Assembly: GCA_019359215.1 (NCBI GenBank)
Contig: JAHHHS010000001.1
Location: 124,001-188,000, forward strand
DNA: 64,000 nucleotides
Source of the DNA: Nostoc indistinguendum CM1-VF10
GTDB lineage: Bacteria; Cyanobacteriota; Cyanobacteriia; Cyanobacteriales; Nostocaceae
Direction of reading: 5' to 3'
Shown: piece by piece, positions 25,942-33,911 of the stretch
How the letters are laid out: each line of letters starts with the position of its first letter
Position numbering within the stretch: the stretch's first letter is position 1
The notes under the pieces: model-generated
What the model was told of the DNA's origin: nothing
The model's input: the letters and a program-made list of their open reading frames with translations, nothing else
Database searches by the model: none
Position numbers and translations under genes: made by a program

Positions 25942-26894
25942 TATTTTTTCTTCCCACCAAACAAACCACCGAACAAACCACCACTACCAGATTTATCTGG
26001 TTGCTTATCTCCATTATTGGGGGATGAAGTCACCTTATGATCATTAGGTTGTTGTCCTAGAGCTTTATCTATTTTCGGTTTCCATTGCAGAGCTGTTTGG
26101 TCATGGGGGTCTAATTTGAGAGCATTATCGAAGTGGATTTTCGCCATTTTTAGCTGATTTTGCTTTAAATACACCATTGCAATTAAGCTATGGCAGCGAC
26201 TATTTTTCGGTTCTAGCTTCAGGGCATCTTGCAACTCTACTTTGGCTTGGGCAAATTGGTTTTTGTCAATCAAAGACTGAGCGCGACGCACATACTGTTC
26301 TATAATTGAGTCTTCCTTCGGTGGCGCTGGTTCTGGTGGTGTATTCTTTGGTGTATTTGGCTGAGGCGTACCTGATTGAACTTTGGGTTGAGCAGGTGGC
26401 GGCGGTGCGGATGGTTTGCTTGCACTCCGCATTAAATACACTAAATTCAATTCACTAACTTGGGCAATGACTTGCGGCACTTGCTTTAAAGAATCATATT
26501 GGGTTTCGCCGATTTTAGCGATCGCACTTTTATAGAAATGATCGAGATTAGGCGTTTGGGCTAACTGTTTAGCCAAGTCAGTATTGAGAGTTACCGAAGT
26601 AGACTCTTGTACTAAGCGCCTGCCAATTTGCGACAAAATTAGAATATATTCCGTGCGAGTGCGATCGCTATACAGTGTTTCGTAAGCTGGGTTTACTAAC
26701 TTTGATAATAATTCGTTCCCTAGCTGTTTTTGTTCAGCACTTTCAGTAAAACTACTGTCCGGGTGTAAGCGGCGGGCGATTTTGAGATAGCGTTTCCGAA
26801 TCTCTTTGACATCCGCATCTATTGGAATGCACAATACTGCGTGATGATCTATGAAATCATATTTAAATAGTCCACGGTCTATTTTGAAAGACAT
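25941..26894 (-). CDS. J-domain protein with TPR repeats
   Basis: A 317-residue protein. Residues ~5-70 are a J-domain with the HPD triad (RKRYLKIARRLHPDSS), which would stimulate an Hsp70. Residues ~145-195 are a Pro-rich linker, and ~200-275 contain two TPR units (AQSLIDKNQFAQAKVELQDA, MAKIHFDNALKLDPHDQTAL). The C-terminus is low-complexity, ending GGLFGGLFGGKKK. The start at 26894 (MSFKIDRGLF) is preferred over one six codons upstream. The stop overlaps hisZ. The partner chaperone and client are unknown. Confidence 0.85.
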   Translation of the reverse strand: MSFKIDRGLFKYDFIDHHAVLCIPIDADVKEIRKRYLKIARRLHPDSSFTESAEQKQLGNELLSKLVNPAYETLYSDRTRTEYILILSQIGRRLVQESTSVTLNTDLAKQLAQTPNLDHFYKSAIAKIGETQYDSLKQVPQVIAQVSELNLVYLMRSASKPSAPPPPAQPKVQSGTPQPNTPKNTPPEPAPPKEDSIIEQYVRRAQSLIDKNQFAQAKVELQDALKLEPKNSRCHSLIAMVYLKQNQLKMAKIHFDNALKLDPHDQTALQWKPKIDKALGQQPNDHKVTSSPNNGDKQPDKSGSGGLFGGLFGGKKK

Positions 26895-26968
26895 ATAGAG
26901 GTTTTGCACCAAAGGAGCAGTTAGATTCTTTTTAGTTTACCCAAAGTAGAGGGGAAAGCCCCCACCTG

Positions 26969-27781
26969 CTACACCCACGCTGACAGTGGTGGAACTTGTA
27001 AAAGTTCGCTACTGAGGGAACCGTGAATATAACTATTTGTGGCAAGAATTCTACCTGACTCAATTTTGACGGGAGTACCATCGTAGGCAGTGACTTTGCC
27101 TCCAGCTTCTTGTAACAAAATTATTCCGGCGGCAATATCCCAAGGAGAAAGCCCTCGTTCCCAGTAACCATCGACACGTCCACAGGCAACATACGCTAAA
27201 TCTAGCGAGGCGGAACCGCTACGTCTGACTCCTTGGGTAAGATGGGTGAGGTGACTAAATTCTGCGTAGTTGTTATCAGAGGTTTCGCGGCGATCGTAGG
27301 CAAATCCTGTCACTAGTAGGCTTTTACTTAGTTCAGATGTTACCGAAACCTTAATGGGGCGACGGTTACGTGTTGCTCCCAAGCCAGATGCAGCACGGAA
27401 TAGCTCATTGTGGAAAGGGTCATAAATCACACCAACTTGCGGAACGCCATTAATTAACAGTCCGATGGAAACTGCAAAAAATGGGTATTGATGAGCGTAG
27501 TTGGTTGTGCCATCTAGGGGATCTATTGCCCAAAGGTATTCATTCTCTTGATTACCTAATTTCCCTGATTCTTCAGCAAGGATGGAGTGATTGGGAAAGT
27601 GGCGGCGCAAAATTTCTAAAATCACCTCTTCCGAAGCTTTATCAGCAGCAGTAACTAAATCGCCAGGGCGACCTTTTTCAATAATTGCGTCTTCTAATTT
27701 ACCTAAGTAACTTTGCAAAATGACACCAGCAGCTAATGCCGCTTCAGTAGCAATATCTAGAAAAATTTGTAGATTAGTCAT
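26969..27781 (-). CDS. Inositol monophosphatase-family phosphatase
   Basis: A 270-residue Mg-dependent phosphatase of the IMPase/SuhB family. Metal and substrate motifs are complete: ILAEESG, WAIDPLDGTTNYAH and SPWDIAAGIILLQEAGG. In cyanobacteria such proteins can act on inositol phosphate or on histidinol phosphate; the location two genes upstream of hisZ makes the latter thinkable, but there is no direct evidence. The start codon lies in an STRR-like ATGACTAAT string. It is followed after 74 bp by the J-domain gene in the same direction. Confidence 0.88.
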   Translation of the reverse strand: MTNLQIFLDIATEAALAAGVILQSYLGKLEDAIIEKGRPGDLVTAADKASEEVILEILRRHFPNHSILAEESGKLGNQENEYLWAIDPLDGTTNYAHQYPFFAVSIGLLINGVPQVGVIYDPFHNELFRAASGLGATRNRRPIKVSVTSELSKSLLVTGFAYDRRETSDNNYAEFSHLTHLTQGVRRSGSASLDLAYVACGRVDGYWERGLSPWDIAAGIILLQEAGGKVTAYDGTPVKIESGRILATNSYIHGSLSSELLQVPPLSAWV

Positions 27782-27880
27782 TAGTTATTGGGATACTGGG
27801 CATGGGGCATGGGGCATGGGGCATTGGGCATGGGTTATTCCCCTTGTCCCCTTGTCTCCCTCATCCCCAATCCCCAATTT

Positions 27881-28426
27881 TCACAGATTTTGGCGGCGAA
27901 ACTCGGCGGGAGTGAGGCGCATAGGTTTTTCTGAGTTCCAGATTCCTTGGCCCATGAGCCTAGCCCATTGTTGAGCACGTTCTAAACGCAGATCATATTT
28001 GTGGTTGGGCGATCGCCCAACAAACAACACATTTCCTTGTTTTACTAACTCTTCATTCAACAACACCTTATTTTTCCACACATAAGCTAGAGTTCGCCCG
28101 ATTTTGTCTTTTGCTTCTAAATCAAACTCCAGGGTTACTGATTGTTCTGCACCACCAATTAGATTTTCTAACTGTTCTTTTGCTGCTTCCCCCCAAGGCC
28201 GCTGTCGCAAATCTGGTGCATCAATCCCAACTAACCGCACTTGGGAAATCAAATTTGGTTGTTCAGCCATGCCTAATACTTCCAAACTTTGCCCACTAAC
28301 TACCCGCGCTACTTTCACCTGAGCCTCATTATTGGGCAGTTGGTTTTTCCCTTGGCAACTTACCAAGAGCAATAAGCAAGCCAAAATGGCTATTTTTCGC
28401 ACCCAGTTACCAAGGCTCACAACCAT
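27881..28426 (-). CDS. Thermonuclease-family (SNase-like) lipoprotein
   Basis: A 181-residue protein. The start at 28426 (MVVSLGNWVRK) is chosen because the longer frame would translate the low-complexity CCCCCTGCC repeat. A hydrophobic stretch ends in LLLLVSC, a lipobox with Cys as the mature N-terminus, so it is probably membrane-anchored and extracytoplasmic. The SNase core follows: VRLVGIDAPDLRQRPWG, then DKIGRTLAYVW and NEELVKQGN, with the Arg and Asp residues expected of the active site. It would degrade extracellular nucleic acids. Upstream lies the 2Fe-2S ferredoxin gene, 46 bp away. Confidence 0.85.
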   Translation of the reverse strand: MVVSLGNWVRKIAILACLLLLVSCQGKNQLPNNEAQVKVARVVSGQSLEVLGMAEQPNLISQVRLVGIDAPDLRQRPWGEAAKEQLENLIGGAEQSVTLEFDLEAKDKIGRTLAYVWKNKVLLNEELVKQGNVLFVGRSPNHKYDLRLERAQQWARLMGQGIWNSEKPMRLTPAEFRRQNL

Positions 28427-28472
28427 CAAAAATTTTCCCCCTTGCCCCCTGCCCCCTGCCTTATTCAATTGT

Positions 28473-28841
28473 TTATTCCTCATCTAACGGTAAACCCGCT
28501 TTAACTTTCCCCCTAGCAAAATATTGGCCAAACTGGAGTTCGTAGACTTCATCTTCGTCTTGTGTCTCCACCTCCAAGTCAGAACGGGGGTAACTCACAC
28601 ATAACAAGGCATAACCTTGCCGACGTAAATGTGGCGACAATCCGATCGCCTCCGGTTGGTAAATTTCTCCCGATAAAACTCTCACCGCACAAGTGGTACA
28701 AGCCCCGTTACGGCAGGAAAACGGCAGTTCTACCCCTTGTTTTTCGCCAGAGTGCAAAATGTAGCGGTCTTCTGGGACTTCTAGGGTGTGGGTTTGGCCA
28801 GTGGCGCGATCGCGAACTCTAATTGTGTATGTACGGGACAT
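28473..28841 (-). CDS. Plant-type [2Fe-2S] ferredoxin with C-terminal extension
   Basis: A 122-residue ferredoxin. Cluster ligands are Cys43, Cys48, Cys51 (CRNGACTTC) and Cys81 (LLCVSYP). About 20 residues of extension after the fold (ELQFGQYFARGKVKAGLPLD) distinguish it from PetF (about 98 residues). Such longer, low-abundance ferredoxins in cyanobacteria have specialised partners that are mostly undefined. It heads the run of minus-strand genes, and its promoter lies next to the divergent tRNA-Ser. Confidence 0.9.
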   Translation of the reverse strand: MSRTYTIRVRDRATGQTHTLEVPEDRYILHSGEKQGVELPFSCRNGACTTCAVRVLSGEIYQPEAIGLSPHLRRQGYALLCVSYPRSDLEVETQDEDEVYELQFGQYFARGKVKAGLPLDEE

Positions 28842-28947
28842 CTGAATTTGCGTTTTGGGATTAGGACTTTTAGATTCAATCTAAAATATCTTTCTTTATC
28901 TTTGCATTTTCTGGGATTCTATAGTATGATCGTAACTTGTGGCACCT

Positions 28948-29034
28948 GGAGAGGTGGCCGAGTGGTTTAAGGCGCAGACCTGGAAAGTCTGTTAGGTGGA
29001 AACGTCTACGAGAGTTCGAATCTCTCCCTCTCCG
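28948..29034 (+). tRNA. tRNA-Ser (anticodon GGA)
   Basis: An 87-nt type II tRNA. The acceptor stem GGAGAGG pairs with CCTCTCC and the discriminator is G. The D-arm contains GTGGCCGAGTGGTTTAAGGC. The anticodon stem CAGAC/GTCTG encloses CTGGAAA with GGA. A long variable arm precedes GAGAGTTCGAATCTCTC, the T-arm. CCA is not encoded. Confidence 0.95.
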
Positions 29035-29106
29035 TTTTAAAAGCTAATATAAATATGTATCTTAGGGCTAAATTCGTTACACAATCTACCGAGAAGTAAG
29101 CTGATG

Positions 29107-29180
29107 CGCGCTAAAAAAGTATAAACACTCTTTACGGTCGTTAACTGTTGACGGTTAACGGTCATCAGTCATCAGCCTTC
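29107..29180. repeat. Dispersed repeat, copy 2 (TTTACGGTCGTTAACTG)
   Basis: Nearly identical to 18164-18245: TATAAACACTCTTTACGG, GTTAACTGTTGACGGTTAACGG and TCATCAGTCATCAGCC. It fills much of the spacer between tRNA-Ser and the HEAT-repeat gene. Nothing else is seen in 29035-29342. Confidence 0.75.
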
Positions 29181-29342
29181 ATGTAAATATTCAAGTTAAA
29201 TGTGTAACAGCTTAACATTTGTTTATTTTTAAATCATAATTGAGCCATTTTGTAAAGTCGCCAAACTCCTACTTCACAATGGCAACAGCCTGATGAACGG
29301 ATCAGGTAAATTAAGATAAGTAAAGAAAACGCTTTGAACTAA

Positions 29343-30023
29343 ATGGCAGCTCTAAGCTTACAAGAAATTTCTACTCAGTTAGAAAGTCCGAATTTACGCG
29401 ATCGCATGGTAGCCCTTGCCAATCTGCGTCATGCCTCCCCTGAGGATGCTGTTCCTTTGATTAAAAAGGTACTAGATGACGAATCTTTGCAACTGCGATC
29501 GATGGCAATATTTGCCCTTGGAATCAAGCCAACGCCAGAATGTTATTCAATTTTGGTAAGAATTCTCGAAAATGACCCCGATTATGGGATTCGCGCTGAT
29601 GCCGCCGGTGCTTTAGGATATTTGGGTGATGCTAGAGCCTTTGAAGTACTTTCACGGGCGTTTTATGAAGATACTGATTGGCTAGTACGCTTTAGTGCAG
29701 CCGTTTCTCTTGGTAACATTAAAGATCCTCGTGCCCATCAAATACTTATTCAGGCATTGGATAGCAAAGAAGTTGTGTTGCAACAAGCTGCAATCTCTGC
29801 ACTGGGAGAAATTCAAGACATTGAGTCTGTCGATAATATCTTGCGCTTCGCCCAATCAGATGATTGGTTAGTCAGGCAGCGTTTGGCAGAAGCCTTGGGG
29901 AATCTTCCTACTCCCAAGAGTGTCTCAGCTTTAAAATACTTAGAAAAAGACAATCATTTCAATGTTGCTGAGGCAGCCAGAATTGGCCTCAAGAAGCTTG
30001 AGGAAATAAATAATCAAGCTTAA
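29343..30023 (+). CDS. HEAT-repeat (PBS lyase-type) protein
   Basis: A 226-residue protein built of about six HEAT/PBS-lyase repeats (for example VRFSAAVSLGNIKDPRAHQI and VLQQAAISALGEIQDIESV). Related proteins include the phycobilin lyase E/F group and NblB, which acts in phycobilisome degradation. It lies 72 bp upstream of a CpcS-type lyase gene in the same direction, so a role in phycobiliprotein maturation or turnover is likely. I cannot separate NblB-like from lyase-like roles by eye. Length is short but continuous and complete. Confidence 0.85.
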   Translation: MAALSLQEISTQLESPNLRDRMVALANLRHASPEDAVPLIKKVLDDESLQLRSMAIFALGIKPTPECYSILVRILENDPDYGIRADAAGALGYLGDARAFEVLSRAFYEDTDWLVRFSAAVSLGNIKDPRAHQILIQALDSKEVVLQQAAISALGEIQDIESVDNILRFAQSDDWLVRQRLAEALGNLPTPKSVSALKYLEKDNHFNVAEAARIGLKKLEEINNQA

Positions 30024-30095
30024 TATTAGAGCCTCCTGCTACCTTTTAATAATTAAGTACGAATTTTAGCATTTTGATGCAGGGTAATTTCATTC

Positions 30096-30662
30096 ATGAA
30101 TATTGAAGAGTTTTTTCAGTTAAGCGCTGGTAAATGGTTTTCTCATCGGACTAGTCAACATTTGGCTTTTAACCAATCTGAACATAGTAAGTCAGACATC
30201 ATCATTGAGACGCTAGCAGTAGATGATCCAGAAGTGATAAAACTGTGTCAACAGTACGAAATTAATCCTAGCTCCGCTTCTTGTGCTACTAAAATTACCT
30301 GGAACGGCACAATGGAAAAGGATCAAACAAAACATAGTGGTTCAACTGTGTTAGTTTCGGTACCTGATGCCAATAATCCAGACCAAGGGAAGTTACTCCG
30401 GGAAATAGTTGATGCCGAGAAAACCCCAGTTGCTGGACACTATAAATTTGACAGCGATGGTGCCTTGATCCTGACTACAGAAGATGAAACCATGAGGTCA
30501 GAGGAGCGTCTGTGGTTTGCTAGCCCCAATTTGCGAATGCGGGCAAATGTCCTTAAGAGTTTTGGTGGATTTAGTATCACTTCCTTCACTTCTGAGATTC
30601 GCATGGGTGGCTTTCCACCTGCTGCGAAGGCTTCCGAGGCGGCTAATTCAGTATCGAGTTAG
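30096..30662 (+). CDS. cpcS: CpcS/CpeS-type phycobiliprotein lyase
   Basis: A 188-residue lipocalin-like lyase that attaches phycocyanobilin to the Cys84-equivalent of phycobiliproteins (CpcS-III group). Family features: [20 protein letters not shown] start, [35 protein letters not shown] and the Ser-Thr-rich [13 protein letters not shown] near the end. It closely recalls Anabaena CpeS1/CpcS. The upstream HEAT-repeat gene is in the same direction and probably in the same transcript. Length and motifs are complete. Chromophore and target specificity cannot be read directly. Confidence 0.88.
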   Translation: MNIEEFFQLSAGKWFSHRTSQHLAFNQSEHSKSDIIIETLAVDDPEVIKLCQQYEINPSSASCATKITWNGTMEKDQTKHSGSTVLVSVPDANNPDQGKLLREIVDAEKTPVAGHYKFDSDGALILTTEDETMRSEERLWFASPNLRMRANVLKSFGGFSITSFTSEIRMGGFPPAAKASEAANSVSS

Positions 30663-30690
30663 TTGAAATAAAACATATTCTTCCTATTTA

Positions 30691-30763
30691 AACCTCACCC
30701 CCAACTCCTCTTTCCTCGCTAACGAGACGGGAGTGTTTGCATAAGCAAATACGGGGTGAGGTT
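30691..30763. repeat. Dispersed palindrome (AACCTCACCC family), copy 2
   Basis: AACCTCACCCC and GGGGTGAGGTT form a perfect outer stem; GTTTGCATAAGCAAAT forms an inner hairpin. It has the same outer arms as 3503-3584. It may serve as the terminator for cpcS. Confidence 0.7.
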
Positions 30764-30940
30764 CAGATTGTATTGCACCGAAGTCCGCTATATTAATTCT
30801 TTCGCTCGCACTGCCATAGCATAAAACAGAGGAATTGTTTGCCCAGAAGCAATTTTTTGCTTTCAATAAAAAATACCAAGCTATGGTTAATTCCATAGTT
30901 GGGAAAATTTAGATATATTTTCTCGCTGCGTTGATACTTT

Positions 30941-32485
30941 TTAAATTTGCAAAAAGTTAGCGATCGCCTGTGGTAATGGCAAAATAATTACAATCAGCAA
31001 AGCCATTGCCAGTAATCCCAAAATGTCACGTTTGTTATCCAATTCAGTGACATCATTCAGCGCAGGTTCATCAATCAATGGCATAAATAATAAGATAATC
31101 GCCCACACCAAAAATTCTTCTCTGATTAAAGCCAGTAATAGCAATAACACACGAGCAATTTGACCAATGACAATCGCAGTTCGTTGTCCAAAGATTGCAT
31201 GGACAATGTGGCCTCCGTCTAGTTGTCCCACAGGCATTAAATTTAAGGCTGTGACAATTAGTCCCAAAAAACCAGCTACTGCAACTGGATGCAAATCAAG
31301 GGCTGATTGTGCTGTTAACTGACTACCCAAAGCTAACTTCGAGAGTAGCGCTAACAAGATGGAATACTTGGGATTAAGGGCATCAGGATTTAAAGGTCGG
31401 GTTTTTTCACTGATAGAAACCACGTCAGAATGAGCCAAGCCCCATATGAGTAATGGCAAAGTCACTATAAAGCCTGCAATTGGCCCAGCGATACTAATGT
31501 CAAATAAAGCTTTGCGGTTGGGAATGGGGCTACGCATCTGAATAAATGCACCAAAAGTTCCCAAGAAGAAAGGTATGGGAATAAAGTAAGGCAACGTCGA
31601 GCGAATCTTGTAGAATCTAGCCGTCAAATAATGCCCAAGTTCGTGAATGCCCAAAATAGTCATTAGTCCTAAAGCATAGGGCAATCCCTTGAATAGAACA
31701 TCTGGGTCAGATAGAACTTTGAACAAAGAGCCAACTTCCCATAGAGATGGAAGAGAAACACCAGCAATTTCCACACCCACCAAAGTAGTAGTTAGCAAAG
31801 TCGTTACCACTAATAGAAGTGCTAATCCTGGTCGAGTTAATCGTTCTTGCTCGCGCTGTGGTGTATTTGCCTGTTTAGCAGCTTGAGTATTAGGAACCAG
31901 CACAAAGAAAGGTTTGCCATTGAAACCTTCTTGAAAGATCAGCAAGAAGCGATCGCCAAATTGTGCTTCAATATTAGTCTTAATCTGCTGGTAGGCGTTG
32001 CTGGCTTTAGTTCGCAACTGGCCACGGCAAATTACCGCTTGTGGTCGATACTCAATATTTTGAACGTAGTATACAGACCAAGGAAAACAATTTCGCAGTT
32101 GAGTTTCTTCCGTTGGCTCAATGGGACGCACTATTGGTTCTGCGATAGGCTGGATAGTCGGCTGTGAGTCTGAGGCTTGGGTTTGGGTTTGGGCCTGTGT
32201 ATCTCTTGGCGCTCGACGCCCCCATTGAAATAACGTCCAATACAACAGTGTGGAGACAAATAACGACCAAATAATCAGCGCTGACGGCGGAGGTTGTTTC
32301 GCCCCGTATATCAGCGTCCATCCACTTAACAGAAATGCTGGTGTCATTAAAACCAGCCACAACAACCATACTGGTGTCCGGGTGATGTGAGCGACGCTGT
32401 GCTGCACCATTAGATAAGTAGCTAGCCCCAGTAGGAGAATAAACAGAAACCAAAATGCCATGTTATCGTTCAGTAATTTTGACAA
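30941..32485 (-). CDS. Site-2 protease family membrane metalloprotease
   Basis: A 514-residue M50 protease of the EGY/S2P type. Zinc motifs: GIHELGHYLTARFY and LMPVGQLDGGHIVHAI. Two or three N-terminal membrane helices are followed by a Pro/Thr/Gln-rich linker and a soluble insert, then several helices carrying the active site, with FGAFIQMRSPIPNRKALFDI between. The family performs intramembrane proteolysis; chloroplast EGY proteins are the plant relatives. The start could instead be MAFWFLFILL at 32461. It is convergent with cpcS and stands alone. Confidence 0.88.
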   Translation of the reverse strand: MSKLLNDNMAFWFLFILLLGLATYLMVQHSVAHITRTPVWLLWLVLMTPAFLLSGWTLIYGAKQPPPSALIIWSLFVSTLLYWTLFQWGRRAPRDTQAQTQTQASDSQPTIQPIAEPIVRPIEPTEETQLRNCFPWSVYYVQNIEYRPQAVICRGQLRTKASNAYQQIKTNIEAQFGDRFLLIFQEGFNGKPFFVLVPNTQAAKQANTPQREQERLTRPGLALLLVVTTLLTTTLVGVEIAGVSLPSLWEVGSLFKVLSDPDVLFKGLPYALGLMTILGIHELGHYLTARFYKIRSTLPYFIPIPFFLGTFGAFIQMRSPIPNRKALFDISIAGPIAGFIVTLPLLIWGLAHSDVVSISEKTRPLNPDALNPKYSILLALLSKLALGSQLTAQSALDLHPVAVAGFLGLIVTALNLMPVGQLDGGHIVHAIFGQRTAIVIGQIARVLLLLLALIREEFLVWAIILLFMPLIDEPALNDVTELDNKRDILGLLAMALLIVIILPLPQAIANFLQI

Positions 32486-32583
32486 AACGCCCCACCTGTA
32501 GCCTCAGCACCATAGCATTAACTACAAGGTAGACCTCAAATCCCAATTTTTTAAGAGAAGGTAGGAGGCAGGAGGAAAGAGTT

Positions 32584-32685
32584 ATGAATGAAAACTTTAG
32601 TTCTGGATCAAAAACCCAGTTTAAAAAGAAACAAGAATTATCTCTAGCAGAAAGTGCCGCGAGATATAAAGCTTTTACAACCTAA
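32584..32685 (+). CDS. Possible 33-residue small protein
   Basis: ATG preceded by a strong purine-rich site (AGGAGGAAAGAGTT). It encodes MNENFSSGSKTQFKKKQELS and ends ARYKAFTT. The stop codon is followed at once by a CCCACG/CGTGGG hairpin (32687-32706). Ribosome-binding site, short frame and hairpin together suggest a real small gene, though a fragment of a longer gene cannot be excluded. I do not recognise it. Confidence 0.4.
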   Translation: MNENFSSGSKTQFKKKQELSLAESAARYKAFTT

Positions 32686-32686
32686 G

Positions 32687-32706
32687 TCCCACGTTTAAAA
32701 GCGTGG
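32687..32706 (+). terminator. CCCACG/CGTGGG hairpin
   Basis: A six-bp perfect stem with an 8-nt loop directly after the stop of the 33-codon ORF. No T-run follows, so termination is only possible. The following stretch, 32735-32810, is dispersed repeat. Confidence 0.4.
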
Positions 32707-32918
32707 GTTACTCCTGCCTCCTGTCTCACTTCTCTTCTTAGGCTGCGCCCGAAGCGTAGCTATGCCGCAGGCTTTACGGCTGCGCTCAGTGACCTCCTGC
32801 CTCCTGCCTCATGAATCACAACGGTTAACAGTGCTAGTTAACGCTCAAGTTTCAGTTCTTTAAAATTTCCACACTGTAACCAGATTGTCCACAACTCCTC
32901 AGTTTCGGCTTTTTTATC

Positions 32919-33653
32919 ATGTGTCCTTTACCTCAAGTGCCAAGTAATACAACTAAGCCACCACGGGCTGTCTTTCCTGACGAAGTTCCTAGCGGAGGTT
33001 CCCTGCAATCGGACTTCGCACAAGAGAGCATTTTTGCTTTTCCACCCAATCGGGACACATTAGGGGGAACCTCTTATCTTATTGTAAGAAATGAAGGCAA
33101 TATCCTCATCGACTGCCCTGCCCTAGACCAAACAAATCAAAATTTTTTAGGAGCGCATGGAGGCGTGCGTTGGTTATTTCTCACCCATCGAGGCGCTATT
33201 GGCAAAACTGCTGAAATTCAGCAGACCTTTTGCTGCGAAGTCCTGATTCAAGAGCAAGAAGCTTATTTATTACCAGGCTTAACCTTAACTACCTTTAGAC
33301 AGAAATTTACGCTTGATGCATCAACACAAGTGATTTGGACACCAGGTCATTCTCCCGGCTCATCTTGCTTATACTACAGTCAACTTGGAGGTATATTGTT
33401 TTCTGGTCGCCATTTAGTCCCTAACCAGCAGGGTGAACCAGTACCATTACGGACAGCCAAAACCTTTCACTGGCCAAGGCAAATTAACAGTCTTCGATTA
33501 TTATTAGAACGTTTTACACCAGAAACTCTCAGATACATTTGTCCGGGAGCTAACACAGGTTTTCTCAGAGGCAAGCGTTTCATAGATCAGGCTTATCAAC
33601 ACCTCGCTTCTCTGGATTTATCAGCTTTGCTACGAATACAGCCTCTACTTTAG
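32919..33653 (+). CDS. Metallo-beta-lactamase-fold protein with degenerate metal site
   Basis: A 244-residue MBL-fold protein: TSYLIVRNEGNILIDCPAL, then WLFLTHRGAIGKTAEIQ, VIWTPGHSPGSSCLYYSQ, and GGILFSGRHLVP. The usual HxHxDH metal motif reads THRGAIGK, so most metal ligands of the first site are gone, and the later Asp of the GD motif reads SGRH. The fold is clear, but hydrolase activity is doubtful. It might act as a binding or regulatory protein. Relatives with the same THRG motif seem familiar from other cyanobacteria, so this is probably a stable family trait rather than decay. Confidence 0.78.
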   Translation: MCPLPQVPSNTTKPPRAVFPDEVPSGGSLQSDFAQESIFAFPPNRDTLGGTSYLIVRNEGNILIDCPALDQTNQNFLGAHGGVRWLFLTHRGAIGKTAEIQQTFCCEVLIQEQEAYLLPGLTLTTFRQKFTLDASTQVIWTPGHSPGSSCLYYSQLGGILFSGRHLVPNQQGEPVPLRTAKTFHWPRQINSLRLLLERFTPETLRYICPGANTGFLRGKRFIDQAYQHLASLDLSALLRIQPLL

Positions 33654-33911
33654 AGGCAGGGGGCAGGGAGAGTAATCATGGGTTTGCGAGTATTTAAAGA
33701 CTCATTTATGAGTATTAAATACTCGTTAACGTGAGTTCAGATATTATTTTGGGAAGCGATTAAAAAGCGATCGCCATATCTACTAAAGTGCATTCCTGGC
33801 TTCTGTCTCCTGTGCTGTCCCTATGCCCAATACAAGTTTTGTAACATTTGTTAAGCAAGAGATAGTCCAGGGAATTCTAACCTTAATACACAGGAATTCT
33901 CGTAAAAATTT

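Noticed and set aside
30684..30896. 70-codon minus-strand frame
   Set aside because: Largely translation of the AACCTCACCC palindromic repeat.
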